This document shows, one piece after another, positions 34,137 through 42,675 of a stretch of DNA of 64,000 bases. The position numbers and the translations under genes were made by a program. A model generated the notes under the pieces. It worked only from the letters and a program-made list of their open reading frames with translations, was not told the DNA's origin and made no database searches. This DNA is from Halomarina salina (lineage in GTDB: Archaea; Halobacteriota; Halobacteria; Halobacteriales; Haloarculaceae): positions 62,001-126,000 of the forward strand of contig NZ_JALLGW010000004.1 in assembly GCF_023074835.1 (NCBI RefSeq), written 5' to 3'. How positions within the stretch are numbered: position 1 is the stretch's first letter; every line of letters begins with the position of its first letter.

Positions 34137-34694
34137 ATGGTAGAATTAGTAGAACAGGTAGAAACGGTGACCACCGACAAGACAATCAAGGTCAGTGAGG
34201 AAGTACACGCGGAACTTGAGCGCCGAAAGCGGACCTCAAGGGCAGATAGCTTCGATACGGTTCTCAAGCAGGTACTCGAACTCGTGTCCACTCCCGATAG
34301 TGACACCCTCGGGGCGTACTTCCCGCTCGACGAACACCGGGAGGCAGCACAGGCCGTCATCGAACATATACGAACGCTTGGAACCCTCGATGAGTCAGTC
34401 ACATCCAATCCAAGGTACCTCGGGACCAGCTACACGGAGGGACTGGAGTTCGAGAGCAAAGAGAGCAGTCGGACGATTGTCGCAATCGGATTTGACGAGA
34501 CGACGTTCACCGTGTACTATCGCGGCCCGGGCAACGAATTCCGCCAGGTTGCCAGTGTCCGACACAATCGCGATGAGAAATCCGTCGAGTACGATAACTG
34601 TGCGTCCTCGAGTGGCTACTTCGATGACGATCTGTCGGGAGTTATCGAGGCCATCGATCAGAAGGTCGCGGGAGCACTTCGGCGGTGGTCCTGA
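34137..34694 (+). CDS. Antitoxin-like N-terminus with an unknown C-terminal domain
   Basis: 185 residues. Residues 12-50 (KTIKVSEEVHAELERRKR, then FDTVLKQVLEL) resemble the VapB/DUF7557-type antitoxin N-terminus. The C-terminal 110 residues have alternating strands (TIVAIGFDETTFTVYYRG) and no recognised family. The gene ends 2 bp before the Mrr-like nuclease gene, so the two are co-transcribed and this protein may regulate or restrain the nuclease. Confidence 0.72.
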   Translation: MVELVEQVETVTTDKTIKVSEEVHAELERRKRTSRADSFDTVLKQVLELVSTPDSDTLGAYFPLDEHREAAQAVIEHIRTLGTLDESVTSNPRYLGTSYTEGLEFESKESSRTIVAIGFDETTFTVYYRGPGNEFRQVASVRHNRDEKSVEYDNCASSSGYFDDDLSGVIEAIDQKVAGALRRWS

Positions 34695-34696
34695 CC

Positions 34697-35929
34697 ATGC
34701 CAGAGTCACTCACGACGCTCGTCGGCTACAACGGACGCATCGAGTTCGCCGAGGGCATCGCTCGACAGCACGGCTTCAGTGCAGGCGACGCACTTCGACT
34801 CCGAATGACCGAGGCGGCGACGCCATATGGCCGGACGACCACCGTTCCAGACGGACCGTTCGTCGTCGACCTGAATCACAATTCAGCGACCCGGTTCTCT
34901 CTTCGGAGTGATCTGATGGCGATGCACGACATCGAGGAGGACTCGCGCATCACGCTGGAGATTCAATCGCTCATCTCCGACGAGGGTGAGAAGGCAATCA
35001 GTGAATCCACGGGGAGTCCTGCTGTGGCGGGCGAGCCAACGACGTCACAGGTCAGCGGAGATCGGGTTCGATTCGCCGACGGGCTGACACGGCTCTACGA
35101 CATCAACGCAGGCGATTCACTGCGCGTGACCCTCACAGATGTCCTTGACCGTTGGGGCGACGACAAGCATACGGGGCTTACAGAGTCGTTCGTCGTCGAT
35201 ACCCGCCACAACAACGCGACCCAATTCGCCCTTCCAAAGTGGGTCACCGATATCTACGACATCGAGAGCGAGGAATTCGTTCGATTCCGACTGCATCAAC
35301 TCATCACGGATGATAACGCTCGACCGATCGGTATCGAGCGCCGTGAGTCAAGGCCACACGACCCGAAAACGATGACTCAGAGGCAATCTACCCCCACACC
35401 ACCAGCATTCACGGGTGAAACGCGAGAACCGCTCGAGGAAGTCGTCGCCTGTGCGTTCGAGACGCTCGGATACGACGTGACGACGAATGCACAGTGTGAC
35501 GCAACCGATGGCGGGTCACGAGAGGTCGATGTCTGGGCGACCCATCCGACTGCGGCGTTTGCAACGTACGTCTCCTGTAAGAACACGGAGCGACGAATCG
35601 GGCGGCCAATCATCGATGAGGAGGTCGGACGGATCGATGCGCTCTGTCAGCGCCCGCACGTGGTTGTCATCGTCGGGCCGGAGTTCGCCGATGGCGTCAA
35701 ACAAGAGCTCGAATCGCGAGGGGTGATCGGCATTGAGACGGGACAGCAGGTGGATGCGGCGAATAAAGAAGCCATCTATCGGACCGTTCACGACCAGCTG
35801 GCCACATCGACGGTGGCACTGGGCGCTCCGGATTTTCAAGGACTGGCACAGCGCGCAGCGAGTCTCTCAGAGGAACTCACATCGCTTGCAGAGGGTGGTC
35901 CTGAACGACGCAGCAAGAGACACGGATAG
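34697..35929 (+). CDS. Mrr-like restriction endonuclease domain with duplicated N-terminal module
   Basis: 410 residues. Residues 5-95 and 118-220 are two copies of one domain. Each has a phrase like IEFAEGIARQHGFSAGDALRL or VRFADGLTRLYDINAGDSLRV, later VVDLNHNSATRFSL or VVDTRHNNATQFAL, and ends in an MHDIEE or IYDIESE helix. Residues 240-350 are a PD-(D/E)XK Mrr-type domain: LGYDVTTNAQ, REVDVWATHP, YVSCKNTERR, then EEVGRIDALCQ. Mrr normally has QxK or ExK; here it is SxK (SCK), so catalysis is not certain. The paired module may read DNA bases. A GTG start at 34685 would overlap the upstream gene. Confidence 0.8.
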   Translation: MPESLTTLVGYNGRIEFAEGIARQHGFSAGDALRLRMTEAATPYGRTTTVPDGPFVVDLNHNSATRFSLRSDLMAMHDIEEDSRITLEIQSLISDEGEKAISESTGSPAVAGEPTTSQVSGDRVRFADGLTRLYDINAGDSLRVTLTDVLDRWGDDKHTGLTESFVVDTRHNNATQFALPKWVTDIYDIESEEFVRFRLHQLITDDNARPIGIERRESRPHDPKTMTQRQSTPTPPAFTGETREPLEEVVACAFETLGYDVTTNAQCDATDGGSREVDVWATHPTAAFATYVSCKNTERRIGRPIIDEEVGRIDALCQRPHVVVIVGPEFADGVKQELESRGVIGIETGQQVDAANKEAIYRTVHDQLATSTVALGAPDFQGLAQRAASLSEELTSLAEGGPERRSKRHG

Positions 35930-36021
35930 CCGACGAGAGGGTGTCGACATCGGAACAGCAGATCGAATCGGACTGCTCATATTCAGCTTGAAGTGCCAGA
36001 TGACGTACGCGACCGGCAAAG

Positions 36022-36522
36022 CTACTCGGTCAACTCATCGAGAAACCGAAACCCATCGATATACGTGAATGAGTCGCCGTACCCCTCGCTCGCGAAGACG
36101 GCCTCAGCACCCTCCCCAGCTAAACGGTCGGTCGTATAGATGAACGCCCGAGTCGCGGTCCCCTCGGCGAACGCGTGGGCGGCGAGGCCCGCGAGCGCAG
36201 CATCGGCCCGTTCGACCTCGTCGGCCGGTCGGTCGTCAGCGTTCGCTATATATCGCTGCACACCGTCCATCGTTCGCGAAACCAGTCCATGAGAGTACGT
36301 CAGGGGTTCCGCGACACGGGTCCATCCGTCCTGAATGGCGACGTCGACCGGGAGTGGGTCTGGACCGGACGCGTCAGCAGTCAGTTCCGCATAGACGCGT
36401 TCGGGAACCACGAACACGATGTCGTTACGCTGAGCGAACCGTCGAACGGCCCGATACCGCTCGTTCGAGGGCTGGCCCATCGCGAGAAACAGCCCCGTGT
36501 CGGCGATGTGGATGGCACTCAC
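36022..36522 (-). CDS. PIN-domain protein, probable toxin-like nuclease
   Basis: 166 residues from a GTG start at 36522 that overlaps the upstream stop by 4 nt. PIN features: the first acid in IADTGLFLAMG near residue 7, a Glu in VPERVYAEL near 44, acids in DEVERADAALAGLA near 110 and TTDRLAGEG near 133. PIN proteins are metal-dependent RNases, often toxins. The tight coupling to a winged-helix gene upstream suggests a regulator/toxin pair. Confidence 0.8.
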   Translation of the reverse strand: MSAIHIADTGLFLAMGQPSNERYRAVRRFAQRNDIVFVVPERVYAELTADASGPDPLPVDVAIQDGWTRVAEPLTYSHGLVSRTMDGVQRYIANADDRPADEVERADAALAGLAAHAFAEGTATRAFIYTTDRLAGEGAEAVFASEGYGDSFTYIDGFRFLDELTE

Positions 36523-37106
36523 GCGTCGTCGGTGGCATCGCTGTTCTCGATTGCCGCGACCGACGCGCCCGACGCCTCGATGTCGTAGTGCTCGTGAACG
36601 ACCGGGCGAAGCGCCTGCAGGATAAGCTCGGCTGCCAGTGGCGAGCACTCGAGATCTCGTGCCATCAGCCGGTGGGTCGTCTCCCCACGCTCACGGGCAA
36701 CCGCGTAGGTCAGCGCCGTCGCGAGCCCGTCGATACCGTGGCGCTCGATGTACGCGTCGATGTCCTCGTCGCTCGTGCGCCGCGCGACCGCGTCGACGAG
36801 GACCGGGGTAATGGTGTACTCCCGATCGCCCGTTCGTACGGTCAGCTCGATGTCGCGGGCAATGTACCGTCGTGGCTGATCGTCGGTCGTCTGCTCGATG
36901 ACACCGGCATCAACGAGCCGGTTGATGTAGCTGTACGCAGTCCCCTGTGCGAGCTCCAGTGCGTCGATGACCTCCTGGACGGTCGACTCTTCGTTCTGAG
37001 CGAGATGGGCGTACACACGAGCCAGCGGTGGCTCCTCGAGGAGGTCCGCGACCGAGAGGAACTCACGAACGACAGCACCGTTCGCGTTCGTCGACGTGCG
37101 TGACAT
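36519..37106 (-). CDS. Winged-helix regulator paired with the PIN protein (DUF7437-like)
   Basis: 195 residues. A winged HTH lies at about residues 25-75 (TVQEVIDALELAQGTAYSYINRL, then DAGVIEQTTDDQPRRY). A helical C-terminal domain (VLVDAVARRTSDEDIDAYIERH) follows. I recall this layout as a haloarchaeal family annotated DUF7437. It probably acts as antitoxin and autorepressor for the PIN gene that follows. Confidence 0.8.
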   Translation of the reverse strand: MSRTSTNANGAVVREFLSVADLLEEPPLARVYAHLAQNEESTVQEVIDALELAQGTAYSYINRLVDAGVIEQTTDDQPRRYIARDIELTVRTGDREYTITPVLVDAVARRTSDEDIDAYIERHGIDGLATALTYAVARERGETTHRLMARDLECSPLAAELILQALRPVVHEHYDIEASGASVAAIENSDATDDA

Positions 37107-37162
37107 GGCTGGTTAGTACAGATTACAGCGAATCGATAAAGAGTGTGTCGGTGGCGCTCCGA

Positions 37163-38107
37163 TTAGGCATCGAACTGCCTCTCGATCGCCTCGATGAGCT
37201 CACGAGCGGTCCACTGAATCCGCCCGAGTCGCTCGTCGATAGTGTCGACAGCCCCGTCGCTCCACGCGGCGACGTACAACGCCGACGTACTGGCGTCGAG
37301 CCCGACGTACTGGGCGACGACGTACGCGACCGCCTCGGCTTCGACTTCCGTTGTCGACGTCGCATCGTCCGAGCGCTCAGCGTGGAGTTCAGCGTGGGCG
37401 AACTCATGGATCGTCGTCCGGGCCTGGTCGGCGGTGTTTCCGCGTTCCAGAACCTCGATGACCGGTGGGTCAGACATCGGGGCACAGACGCCCTTGGCCG
37501 ATCCATGGGACCATTCGGCCTCGGGAACGAGCGAGTAGTCGTACCCCCGCTCCTGTGCAACGGCCGCCAGCGCCGGGGAGAGTGTCGACGCGTCCCCATG
37601 AGCAGCAATGTCCACCTCGGGCAGTGGGTCGCCCTCGGTCTGGGAGACGTCGAACACGGGGACGGGTTTGAACGCGACCACACCGCGCTCCCACTCGTCA
37701 GTCGGTATCTCGCTTCCTTCACACGCCGAGTCCGCACAGTACGACGGGCTGTTTCCACACGCAGGGCACTGTTTGGCCATGATCGGTGCCCAGATCCAGA
37801 TGGCCTGCTCGCCCTTCTGGACCGTCCGGTCGAACTCCTCGCGCCACGTGTTGAACCCAGCCACGCGGGTCGCATCGGGTCGCTGGAGCGCGATGAGCAG
37901 CTGGTTCTGCATCGAGTACTCGTGAAACCGGCTCATCACGTCTAACCACTGCTGGAACTGTTCGTTCGTCTCAGCGTCGTCAACGCCCTCGCGCAACTGG
38001 TCGAGCCAGTCGTCGATGGCGCCACTCATCCGGTCTGCGCGGTCCTCAGTCTCCGAAAACGAGACACAGGCGGTGCTGTCGATTGTCGAGTGTTGTTGAG
38101 TCATCAT
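37163..38107 (-). CDS. ArdC-like protein with ImmA/IrrE-type metallopeptidase motif
   Basis: 314 residues from tandem ATGs at 38107/38104. Residues 25-110 match the ArdC N-terminal ssDNA-binding domain (FHEYSMQNQLLIALQRPDATRVAGFNTW in part). Cys residues at about 113-130 (CPACGNSP, then CADSACEG) form a zinc-ribbon insert. The zincin motif HEFAHAELH is near 232, with Glu residues downstream in EVEAEAVAY. ArdC proteins protect incoming conjugative DNA from restriction, which fits the conjugation genes at the right of the window. Confidence 0.86.
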   Translation of the reverse strand: MMTQQHSTIDSTACVSFSETEDRADRMSGAIDDWLDQLREGVDDAETNEQFQQWLDVMSRFHEYSMQNQLLIALQRPDATRVAGFNTWREEFDRTVQKGEQAIWIWAPIMAKQCPACGNSPSYCADSACEGSEIPTDEWERGVVAFKPVPVFDVSQTEGDPLPEVDIAAHGDASTLSPALAAVAQERGYDYSLVPEAEWSHGSAKGVCAPMSDPPVIEVLERGNTADQARTTIHEFAHAELHAERSDDATSTTEVEAEAVAYVVAQYVGLDASTSALYVAAWSDGAVDTIDERLGRIQWTARELIEAIERQFDA

Positions 38108-38154
38108 TCGAGTCACGGGCACACCAATTCGATTGTTCAGCAGTGCCCCCTGCA

Positions 38155-38178
38155 CCCCTCAGGGGCCGACAAACACCT
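38155..38178 (-). promoter_or_regulatory. CCCCTCAGGGG promoter module before the ArdC-like gene
   Basis: In gene direction AGGTGTTTGTCGG is followed by CCCCTGAGGGG, 48-71 nt before the ATG. It has the same order of elements as the TFB promoter. Confidence 0.75.
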
Positions 38179-38317
38179 CTTGCGGACGTACCGGTCCTTC
38201 AGCCAGTCGTTCCACGGCAGCAATTTCGTTGCGTTTTGTGGGGTAACGTCGAATCCGAACGGAGACGCGACGCCCGGTCAGAACAACACGTTGCCCAATG
38301 AACGTACCAGACAGCAC

Positions 38318-39193
38318 TTACCTCTCATCGAGGTGGATTGACTCCCCATCGCGCTTGAGAACGTCCTTTGCAATGAGTCGGTCAATCGCTTCGTCGACGA
38401 CGTCGCCCTGGTCGTCGGACAGCGCTCGCACATTCGCGAGGACTCGCTCTCGGATTGCCTCGGTATCGCTACTCCCATCGTCGACAGCCCCGAGGACAGT
38501 GTATTCGACTTCGAACTCCGTGGCGAACGCTGCGATACGAGTCGTGAACGTGCGTGGAAGTCCCGATAGTGAGGTCACTGCCATCTCGATCGTGAACAGT
38601 GGATGTGAGCGGTCACGTATCTGCCGCGCCTCTGTTGAGCCGGTGTTGAACGGTCGCTGGTTCTCGATTTCGCTCAGAATTACGTCGTAGTCCAGTCCAC
38701 GCTGGGCGTATATTCGCATGTCTTCGATATCGCGTCGACGGCCACTCGCGAGGTCCCCGCCGGAGACCGCTTTCAGCAAGAACATATCCTCATCACTGAG
38801 GATGTATGCGGTGGCGTGCGTACCGGCCCAGAACTCCGCTGCCCGGTCGTGCATCGAGTCAGTAATCCACACCTTGCCGACGATTTGCTGCTCGAACAGG
38901 TCAATCTGGAAGCCGCGCGCTGCGTCACGAAGCTCGATGGTCGTCCCGACGCCCTCGAACGCCGCAGTCGGCTCGTCGACGATTGTGAATCCCTGCGATT
39001 GGAGCGCCTCACAGACGTGCTCAAACTCAGACACGATGCCGAGCGCCAGGTCGATATCTTCCGTCTGGTCTTTCAGTCCCTGAATCGTCATCGCAGATCC
39101 CCCGAGGAGATACACCGTCACCGACTCTGAGAGCCAACTGTCGAACTGTTCGAGAAACGCTTCGATCGCGTCGCCGCCAGAGAACACAGTCAT
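38318..39193 (-). CDS. AbiEii-like nucleotidyltransferase
   Basis: 291 residues. The nucleotidyltransferase core shows VYLLGGSAMTIQGL near residue 28 and DQTEDIDLALG near 42, giving the GGS and DxD elements. RRRDIEDMRIYAQRGLDYD near 150 matches the AbiEii/DUF6036 group. Such toxins transfer nucleotides to tRNA or other targets. Its start overlaps the stop of the upstream regulator by 4 nt. A two-gene type IV toxin-antitoxin or abortive infection system is the best reading. Confidence 0.82.
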   Translation of the reverse strand: MTVFSGGDAIEAFLEQFDSWLSESVTVYLLGGSAMTIQGLKDQTEDIDLALGIVSEFEHVCEALQSQGFTIVDEPTAAFEGVGTTIELRDAARGFQIDLFEQQIVGKVWITDSMHDRAAEFWAGTHATAYILSDEDMFLLKAVSGGDLASGRRRDIEDMRIYAQRGLDYDVILSEIENQRPFNTGSTEARQIRDRSHPLFTIEMAVTSLSGLPRTFTTRIAAFATEFEVEYTVLGAVDDGSSDTEAIRERVLANVRALSDDQGDVVDEAIDRLIAKDVLKRDGESIHLDER

Positions 39194-40140
39194 GAGACAC
39201 CGTACTGCTCTTTGAGCGCCGTGTATTCCGATTTGCTCGGGAGGACGACTGGGAGGTCCTCTATACCGTCGAACTCGCCGTGGAGTGGTCGATACATCGC
39301 ATCAATCACGGGCGCCAGATCGTACCACGTTGCAGTCTCAGCGAGCGTCTCTTGTGCGATGCCGACGCTCTCGATCAGGAGCATCGCATAGCTGACGCGG
39401 CGGGACCCGCTATCGAGGACGAGCGTATGACACACCACCTCAGCAGGGGTGAGGTCCTCATCAGGGGCATACCAGAACGCGGGTTCGCCAGCGAGGAAGA
39501 ACTGCAGACCGTACTCTTCGAACCGAGCGAGTCCGGTCAGTTCCCACTCGGAGTCCTCCCGTAACGTGGTGGTATCCGCAGCCGTCTGCACGCGGACGAG
39601 CGCCCGCTGTGGATCACACCATTCAACGGTTGCACTCGGAGCGACCGCCCGAACTCGTGTCCGGTGTTCGTGGCGCACGACAGCACGAGCGAACGCCAGC
39701 AGTGGCGAAAGATCCTCACTCAACGCGTACTCTGGCCCGGATGGGAAGAGCATCGCTCGATTCTTGAGCGGCGACAGCGCCTTGTGAACGCCTTGTCGCG
39801 TAATCATCAGCCGCGCTGCAATCTCAGCGACCCGACGCGGTTCGTCGAGGTACCAGCAGACCCGGAGGGTCGACGGCGAGAGGAGGTCAACCCAGGTGAC
39901 GTGGCCGAGGTCCGACTGGAGAGTCCGGTATGCTTCGACGACTGGATGGTCGGTCACGTGGACCCGCCGCTGGTTGTTCGGACCGCGGCGCTCGGCGAGG
40001 AGCCCTGACGCCAGCAATTCATCCAGGACGTCATAGAGATGAACCCGCGAATATCCGCTCTCTTCGGCGAGTTCAGTTGCCGTCGCGTCACGACCGGTAC
40101 TCAATGCGTCGATGACGGCGAGTCCGGCCTTGGAGAGCAT
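39190..40140 (-). CDS. HTH regulator paired with the AbiEii-like gene
   Basis: 316 residues with two helix-turn-helix regions: residues 17-50 (TATELAEESGYSRVHLYDVL) and about 100-130 (RVAEIAARLMITRQGVHKAL). A mixed C-terminal domain follows. AbiEi antitoxins also combine an N-terminal winged helix with a larger domain. The 4-nt overlap with the nucleotidyltransferase supports an antitoxin/repressor role. Confidence 0.78.
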   Translation of the reverse strand: MLSKAGLAVIDALSTGRDATATELAEESGYSRVHLYDVLDELLASGLLAERRGPNNQRRVHVTDHPVVEAYRTLQSDLGHVTWVDLLSPSTLRVCWYLDEPRRVAEIAARLMITRQGVHKALSPLKNRAMLFPSGPEYALSEDLSPLLAFARAVVRHEHRTRVRAVAPSATVEWCDPQRALVRVQTAADTTTLREDSEWELTGLARFEEYGLQFFLAGEPAFWYAPDEDLTPAEVVCHTLVLDSGSRRVSYAMLLIESVGIAQETLAETATWYDLAPVIDAMYRPLHGEFDGIEDLPVVLPSKSEYTALKEQYGVS

Positions 40141-40280
40141 CAGTGTCTACACTAACCCGCATTCGTATAAATACGTTTCTGGGTTTCGGTTGACGGAGAG
40201 ATTATGTGGCGACATTTCTCCGGATATTTGAGCAGGGTGTCTCGAAACGCTGTGAGCGTCGCAACGGAGACGACAATCTG

Positions 40281-40510
40281 CTACTCGCTAGGAAATCCCT
40301 TGACGACGATGTCGTGGGGGACGCCGGTTGCGATGACGCTCGAAATGAGGACGTTCGTATCGAGAACCGCTCTCATTCATCAGCGCCCCGCGCATCGTGC
40401 ACCAACTTGGTGACGTGCTCCATCGAGAGGTCGACCGACTCGGCGCGTTGCTCGGTCCAGAGGGACTTTCGGAGTTTGTCGCGAAGTGACGTGACGTCCT
40501 CCAGTGTGAA
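40281..40510 (-). pseudogene. Remnant of an antitoxin/PIN toxin pair
   Basis: At 40373-40510 the end of a small helical protein is readable (LEDVTSLRDKLRKSLW, then VDLSMEHVTKLVHDARGADE) without a start codon. Its stop overlaps by ATGA the start of a PIN gene at 40376 (MRAVLDTNVLISSVIATGVP). That frame stops after 31 residues at 40281. Both members are truncated, so the unit is dead. Its former layout was the usual haloarchaeal VapBC-like operon. Confidence 0.75.
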
Positions 40511-40560
40511 CCCCTGCGATCACACAGGGGAGTCGTCGGCGAGAATCGACGGTGAGTGAC

Positions 40561-40851
40561 TCACGAGTCGGAGGGATCGACCGGCTCTGGTGGGGAGAGC
40601 GCCTCCTCGCGCAGTCGATCGTCGAGCGCCTGCTGGCGGTGGCGGATCGCCCGCATCTCGTCGGGATGCCCATAGTAGTACGCGAGCGTGGTATGGACCT
40701 CAGCGAGCGAGAGATCCAACTGGTCGGCAGCATACTCCGCCGACTCCACCCGGGCGAAATCGACGATACGGAGGACGCTCACCCGCCGGCCAGCAAGCCG
40801 CGGCGCACCATCGAGGACGTCCTCGGTCGTGACGATCTCGGGCATATCCAT
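40561..40851 (-). CDS. DUF433-family protein (antitoxin-like)
   Basis: 96 residues from MDMPEIVTTEDVLDGAPRL. The DUF433 signature is clear: GAPRLAGRRVSVLRIVDF, then SAEYAADQLDLSLAEVHTTLAYYYGHPDEM. DUF433 proteins have a helix-turn-helix-like fold and usually pair with a DUF5615 PIN-like toxin. No such partner is next to it, so it is an orphan antitoxin or has lost its toxin. Confidence 0.87.
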   Translation of the reverse strand: MDMPEIVTTEDVLDGAPRLAGRRVSVLRIVDFARVESAEYAADQLDLSLAEVHTTLAYYYGHPDEMRAIRHRQQALDDRLREEALSPPEPVDPSDS

Positions 40852-40912
40852 CGCTACGGCCCCCGCCAGCAAACCGTTTGCGTCGGGGCCGATCAGACAC
40901 ACGATGTCCGCC

Positions 40913-41392
40913 TCACAACTGTCCTCCTGGGAGCCACCGGCAGACACTGACGAACCAGCACCGGAGTTGCCGACGAACCGCCGTCTGGAGGTCCCGCTGG
41001 AGGACGCCGACCTCGTCGTAGAACGTCCGCCGAGCGGCGGGCATCTCCCGCAGACAGGTCCCACAGTCCGCACAGACGAACTCGAGTTCGCCGCGCAGGT
41101 TGGCGCCGATCGACGCGAGCGCGCCGTGCTCGTCGAACGTGCGTGTCTCGTAGACGAGCTGTCTCGCCACGAACTGCCGGGCGTTACACTCGGGACACCG
41201 GGTGTATCCAAGGGGCTGTTGCTCGTCTCCCCCCAGTGTGTCCTCGTAACCGTCCGCACTCGATTCGCTCGACGCTTGCGCGTTCAGAGGCTCGTCTGTC
41301 GCCTCTCCGACCCACTCGTGGGCCTGCTCGCTCTCGAACGGGTTCGATGGCTCTGCCGCTGTGTCGCTGGTCGCTGTGTGGTTATTAGCCAT
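40913..41392 (-). CDS. Zinc-ribbon hypothetical protein
   Basis: 159 residues from MANNHTATSDTAAEPSN. The N-terminal 65 residues are acidic and disordered. A zinc ribbon follows with RCPECNARQF near 75 and FVCADCGTCLREM near 115. The C-terminus is basic and Trp/Cys-containing (RRQLRCWFVSVCRWLPGG). A divergent form of the shared promoter module lies 22-44 nt upstream. Function unknown; nucleic-acid binding is likely. Confidence 0.68.
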   Translation of the reverse strand: MANNHTATSDTAAEPSNPFESEQAHEWVGEATDEPLNAQASSESSADGYEDTLGGDEQQPLGYTRCPECNARQFVARQLVYETRTFDEHGALASIGANLRGELEFVCADCGTCLREMPAARRTFYDEVGVLQRDLQTAVRRQLRCWFVSVCRWLPGGQL

Positions 41393-41413
41393 GAGTACGA
41401 AGGCACGCAGGGT

Positions 41414-41445
41414 GCGCCCTCGCCGCTCGCGGGCGCGAAATACGC
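41414..41445 (-). promoter_or_regulatory. Divergent promoter module
   Basis: In gene direction GCGTATTTCGC precedes a palindrome with arms GCGCCCGCGAGC and GGCGAGGGCGC. It is the same type as the copy at 19340-19374. Confidence 0.5.
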
Positions 41446-41450
41446 AGGGG

Positions 41451-41868
41451 TTACTCCGAGTCCTGGCCGACGAAGCGCCATGCTCGGCCCATGAACGAGT
41501 CCGTCGTGCCACTCTCAGCGTCCTCGTCGGTACCACCGCTTGCCTCACTGCTGCTGGCGGTGTCTCCGGTACAGGTGGCCACGCTATGGCTGCGCTGATC
41601 GGCGACGCATGCCGAGTCGTGGGGCCCTGGCGGTTCCGCCTCATCGAGCTCGTCCTCTCCGGCCGCGAGTCGGGTTTCGAGCGAGTCGAGCCGTTCAGCC
41701 TGTCGCTCGATAGTACCGGCGTGGCCTCTGCGTCGGGGGCATGCCATTCACGAGGTGGAGCGATAGCGCCGTGATGGCAATCCCGAGGAGGATTTGTGGT
41801 TCGAAGATTTCCTTCACGAAGAGGTGATTATCAGCGCGGTTGTCCGCGAACGGCTGACGCAGTTCCAA
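41451..41868 (-). pseudogene. Frameshifted small membrane protein
   Basis: One frame reads LELRQPFADNRADNHLFVKEIF, then a hydrophobic helix EPQILLGIAITALSLHLVNGMPP. The neighbouring frame then continues as TIERQAERLDSLETRLAAGEDELDE with a coiled-coil pattern and an acidic tail ending WRFVGQDSE. The two fit together as one membrane-anchored coiled-coil protein broken by a frameshift near 41710-41745. No ATG is seen, only a TTG at 41868. Confidence 0.55.
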
Positions 41869-41957
41869 CGCCGAAAACCCTAATATCCCAACTCGGCGGT
41901 GCGGTAGCGTGGGGTTTCCGCGTCTTCAGGCGCAGGATGTCAACGATTCGTGTCTGT

Positions 41958-42554
41958 CTATGGGTAATCCAGATCACTCACGAGAGCCTCGGTACACTCG
42001 ACGAGGTCGTCCTCAGATGACCACTGACAGAGACGCCCAGCATCGTCGAGCATCTCGAAGATCGCAGTCTGCATTCCGCTATACGGGTTCTCGATATCGA
42101 TGCCCGTGTCGATCGTATCCACATCCAACGAATCATACTCGCGTTTGAATACGTGGGTCTTCGTGAAGTACTCCTCGAGGGCTGTGAAGTAGCCCTGCTC
42201 GACGAGGAATCCGCCCTGGGCGTGTTCGGCGACACCCACGATGATGTCCGTGTAATCGGCGAGCAGTCGGAACTTGAGGTAGGTATTCGTCCACTCGCTT
42301 CGAATGTCGACCATCAGGAACGCGTACGCACCGGGCTGCCGGTTGAGGCGATCTTTCACGAGCTGGAGACGACGGATTTCGTGTTTCCCGTAGCTGCCGA
42401 GAACGAAGTACGAATTCTCAGCTGAGAAGATCGGCGTGAGCTCCGCAACACTCTGTTTCAGCGCTTCGTATTCTTCCGGTGTGAGTGAGGCATCATGTAG
42501 ATACTCGTCGGCTTTCTCGGCGAGCTCATCGATAGTGACCGGCCCCTCACTCAT
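41958..42554 (-). CDS. DUF7509-like hypothetical protein
   Basis: 198 residues. After a helical N-terminus (TIDELAEKADEYLHDASLTPEEYEAL in part) there is an alternating alpha/beta domain. It begins SYFVLGSYGKHEIRRLQLVKDRL near 48, then YAFLMVDIRSEW, TDIIVGVAEHAQGGFLVE and a C-terminal acidic part. The order of strands resembles TIR/nucleoside-deoxyribosyltransferase-like folds, an impression only. It is divergent from the winged-helix gene at 42676, with 121 bp between, so the two may be linked. Confidence 0.7.
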   Translation of the reverse strand: MSEGPVTIDELAEKADEYLHDASLTPEEYEALKQSVAELTPIFSAENSYFVLGSYGKHEIRRLQLVKDRLNRQPGAYAFLMVDIRSEWTNTYLKFRLLADYTDIIVGVAEHAQGGFLVEQGYFTALEEYFTKTHVFKREYDSLDVDTIDTGIDIENPYSGMQTAIFEMLDDAGRLCQWSSEDDLVECTEALVSDLDYP

Positions 42555-42675
42555 CTACCCGGGACTTCTCCCGTACCCTGCTTCAATGTGGCGAATACAT
42601 CGGTGACCGTATCGCAAAAGACCGATTCGCATTTGAGCGAAACGCTTTTGCACGCACTACACGAAATGTGGTGTA

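Noticed and set aside
40511-40530. Another copy of the CCCCT/AGGGG promoter module
   Set aside because: The arms CCCCTG and CAGGGG are 8 bp apart and no TATA-like TTTATCG accompanies them; probably a chance hairpin in the degraded toxin-antitoxin remnant.
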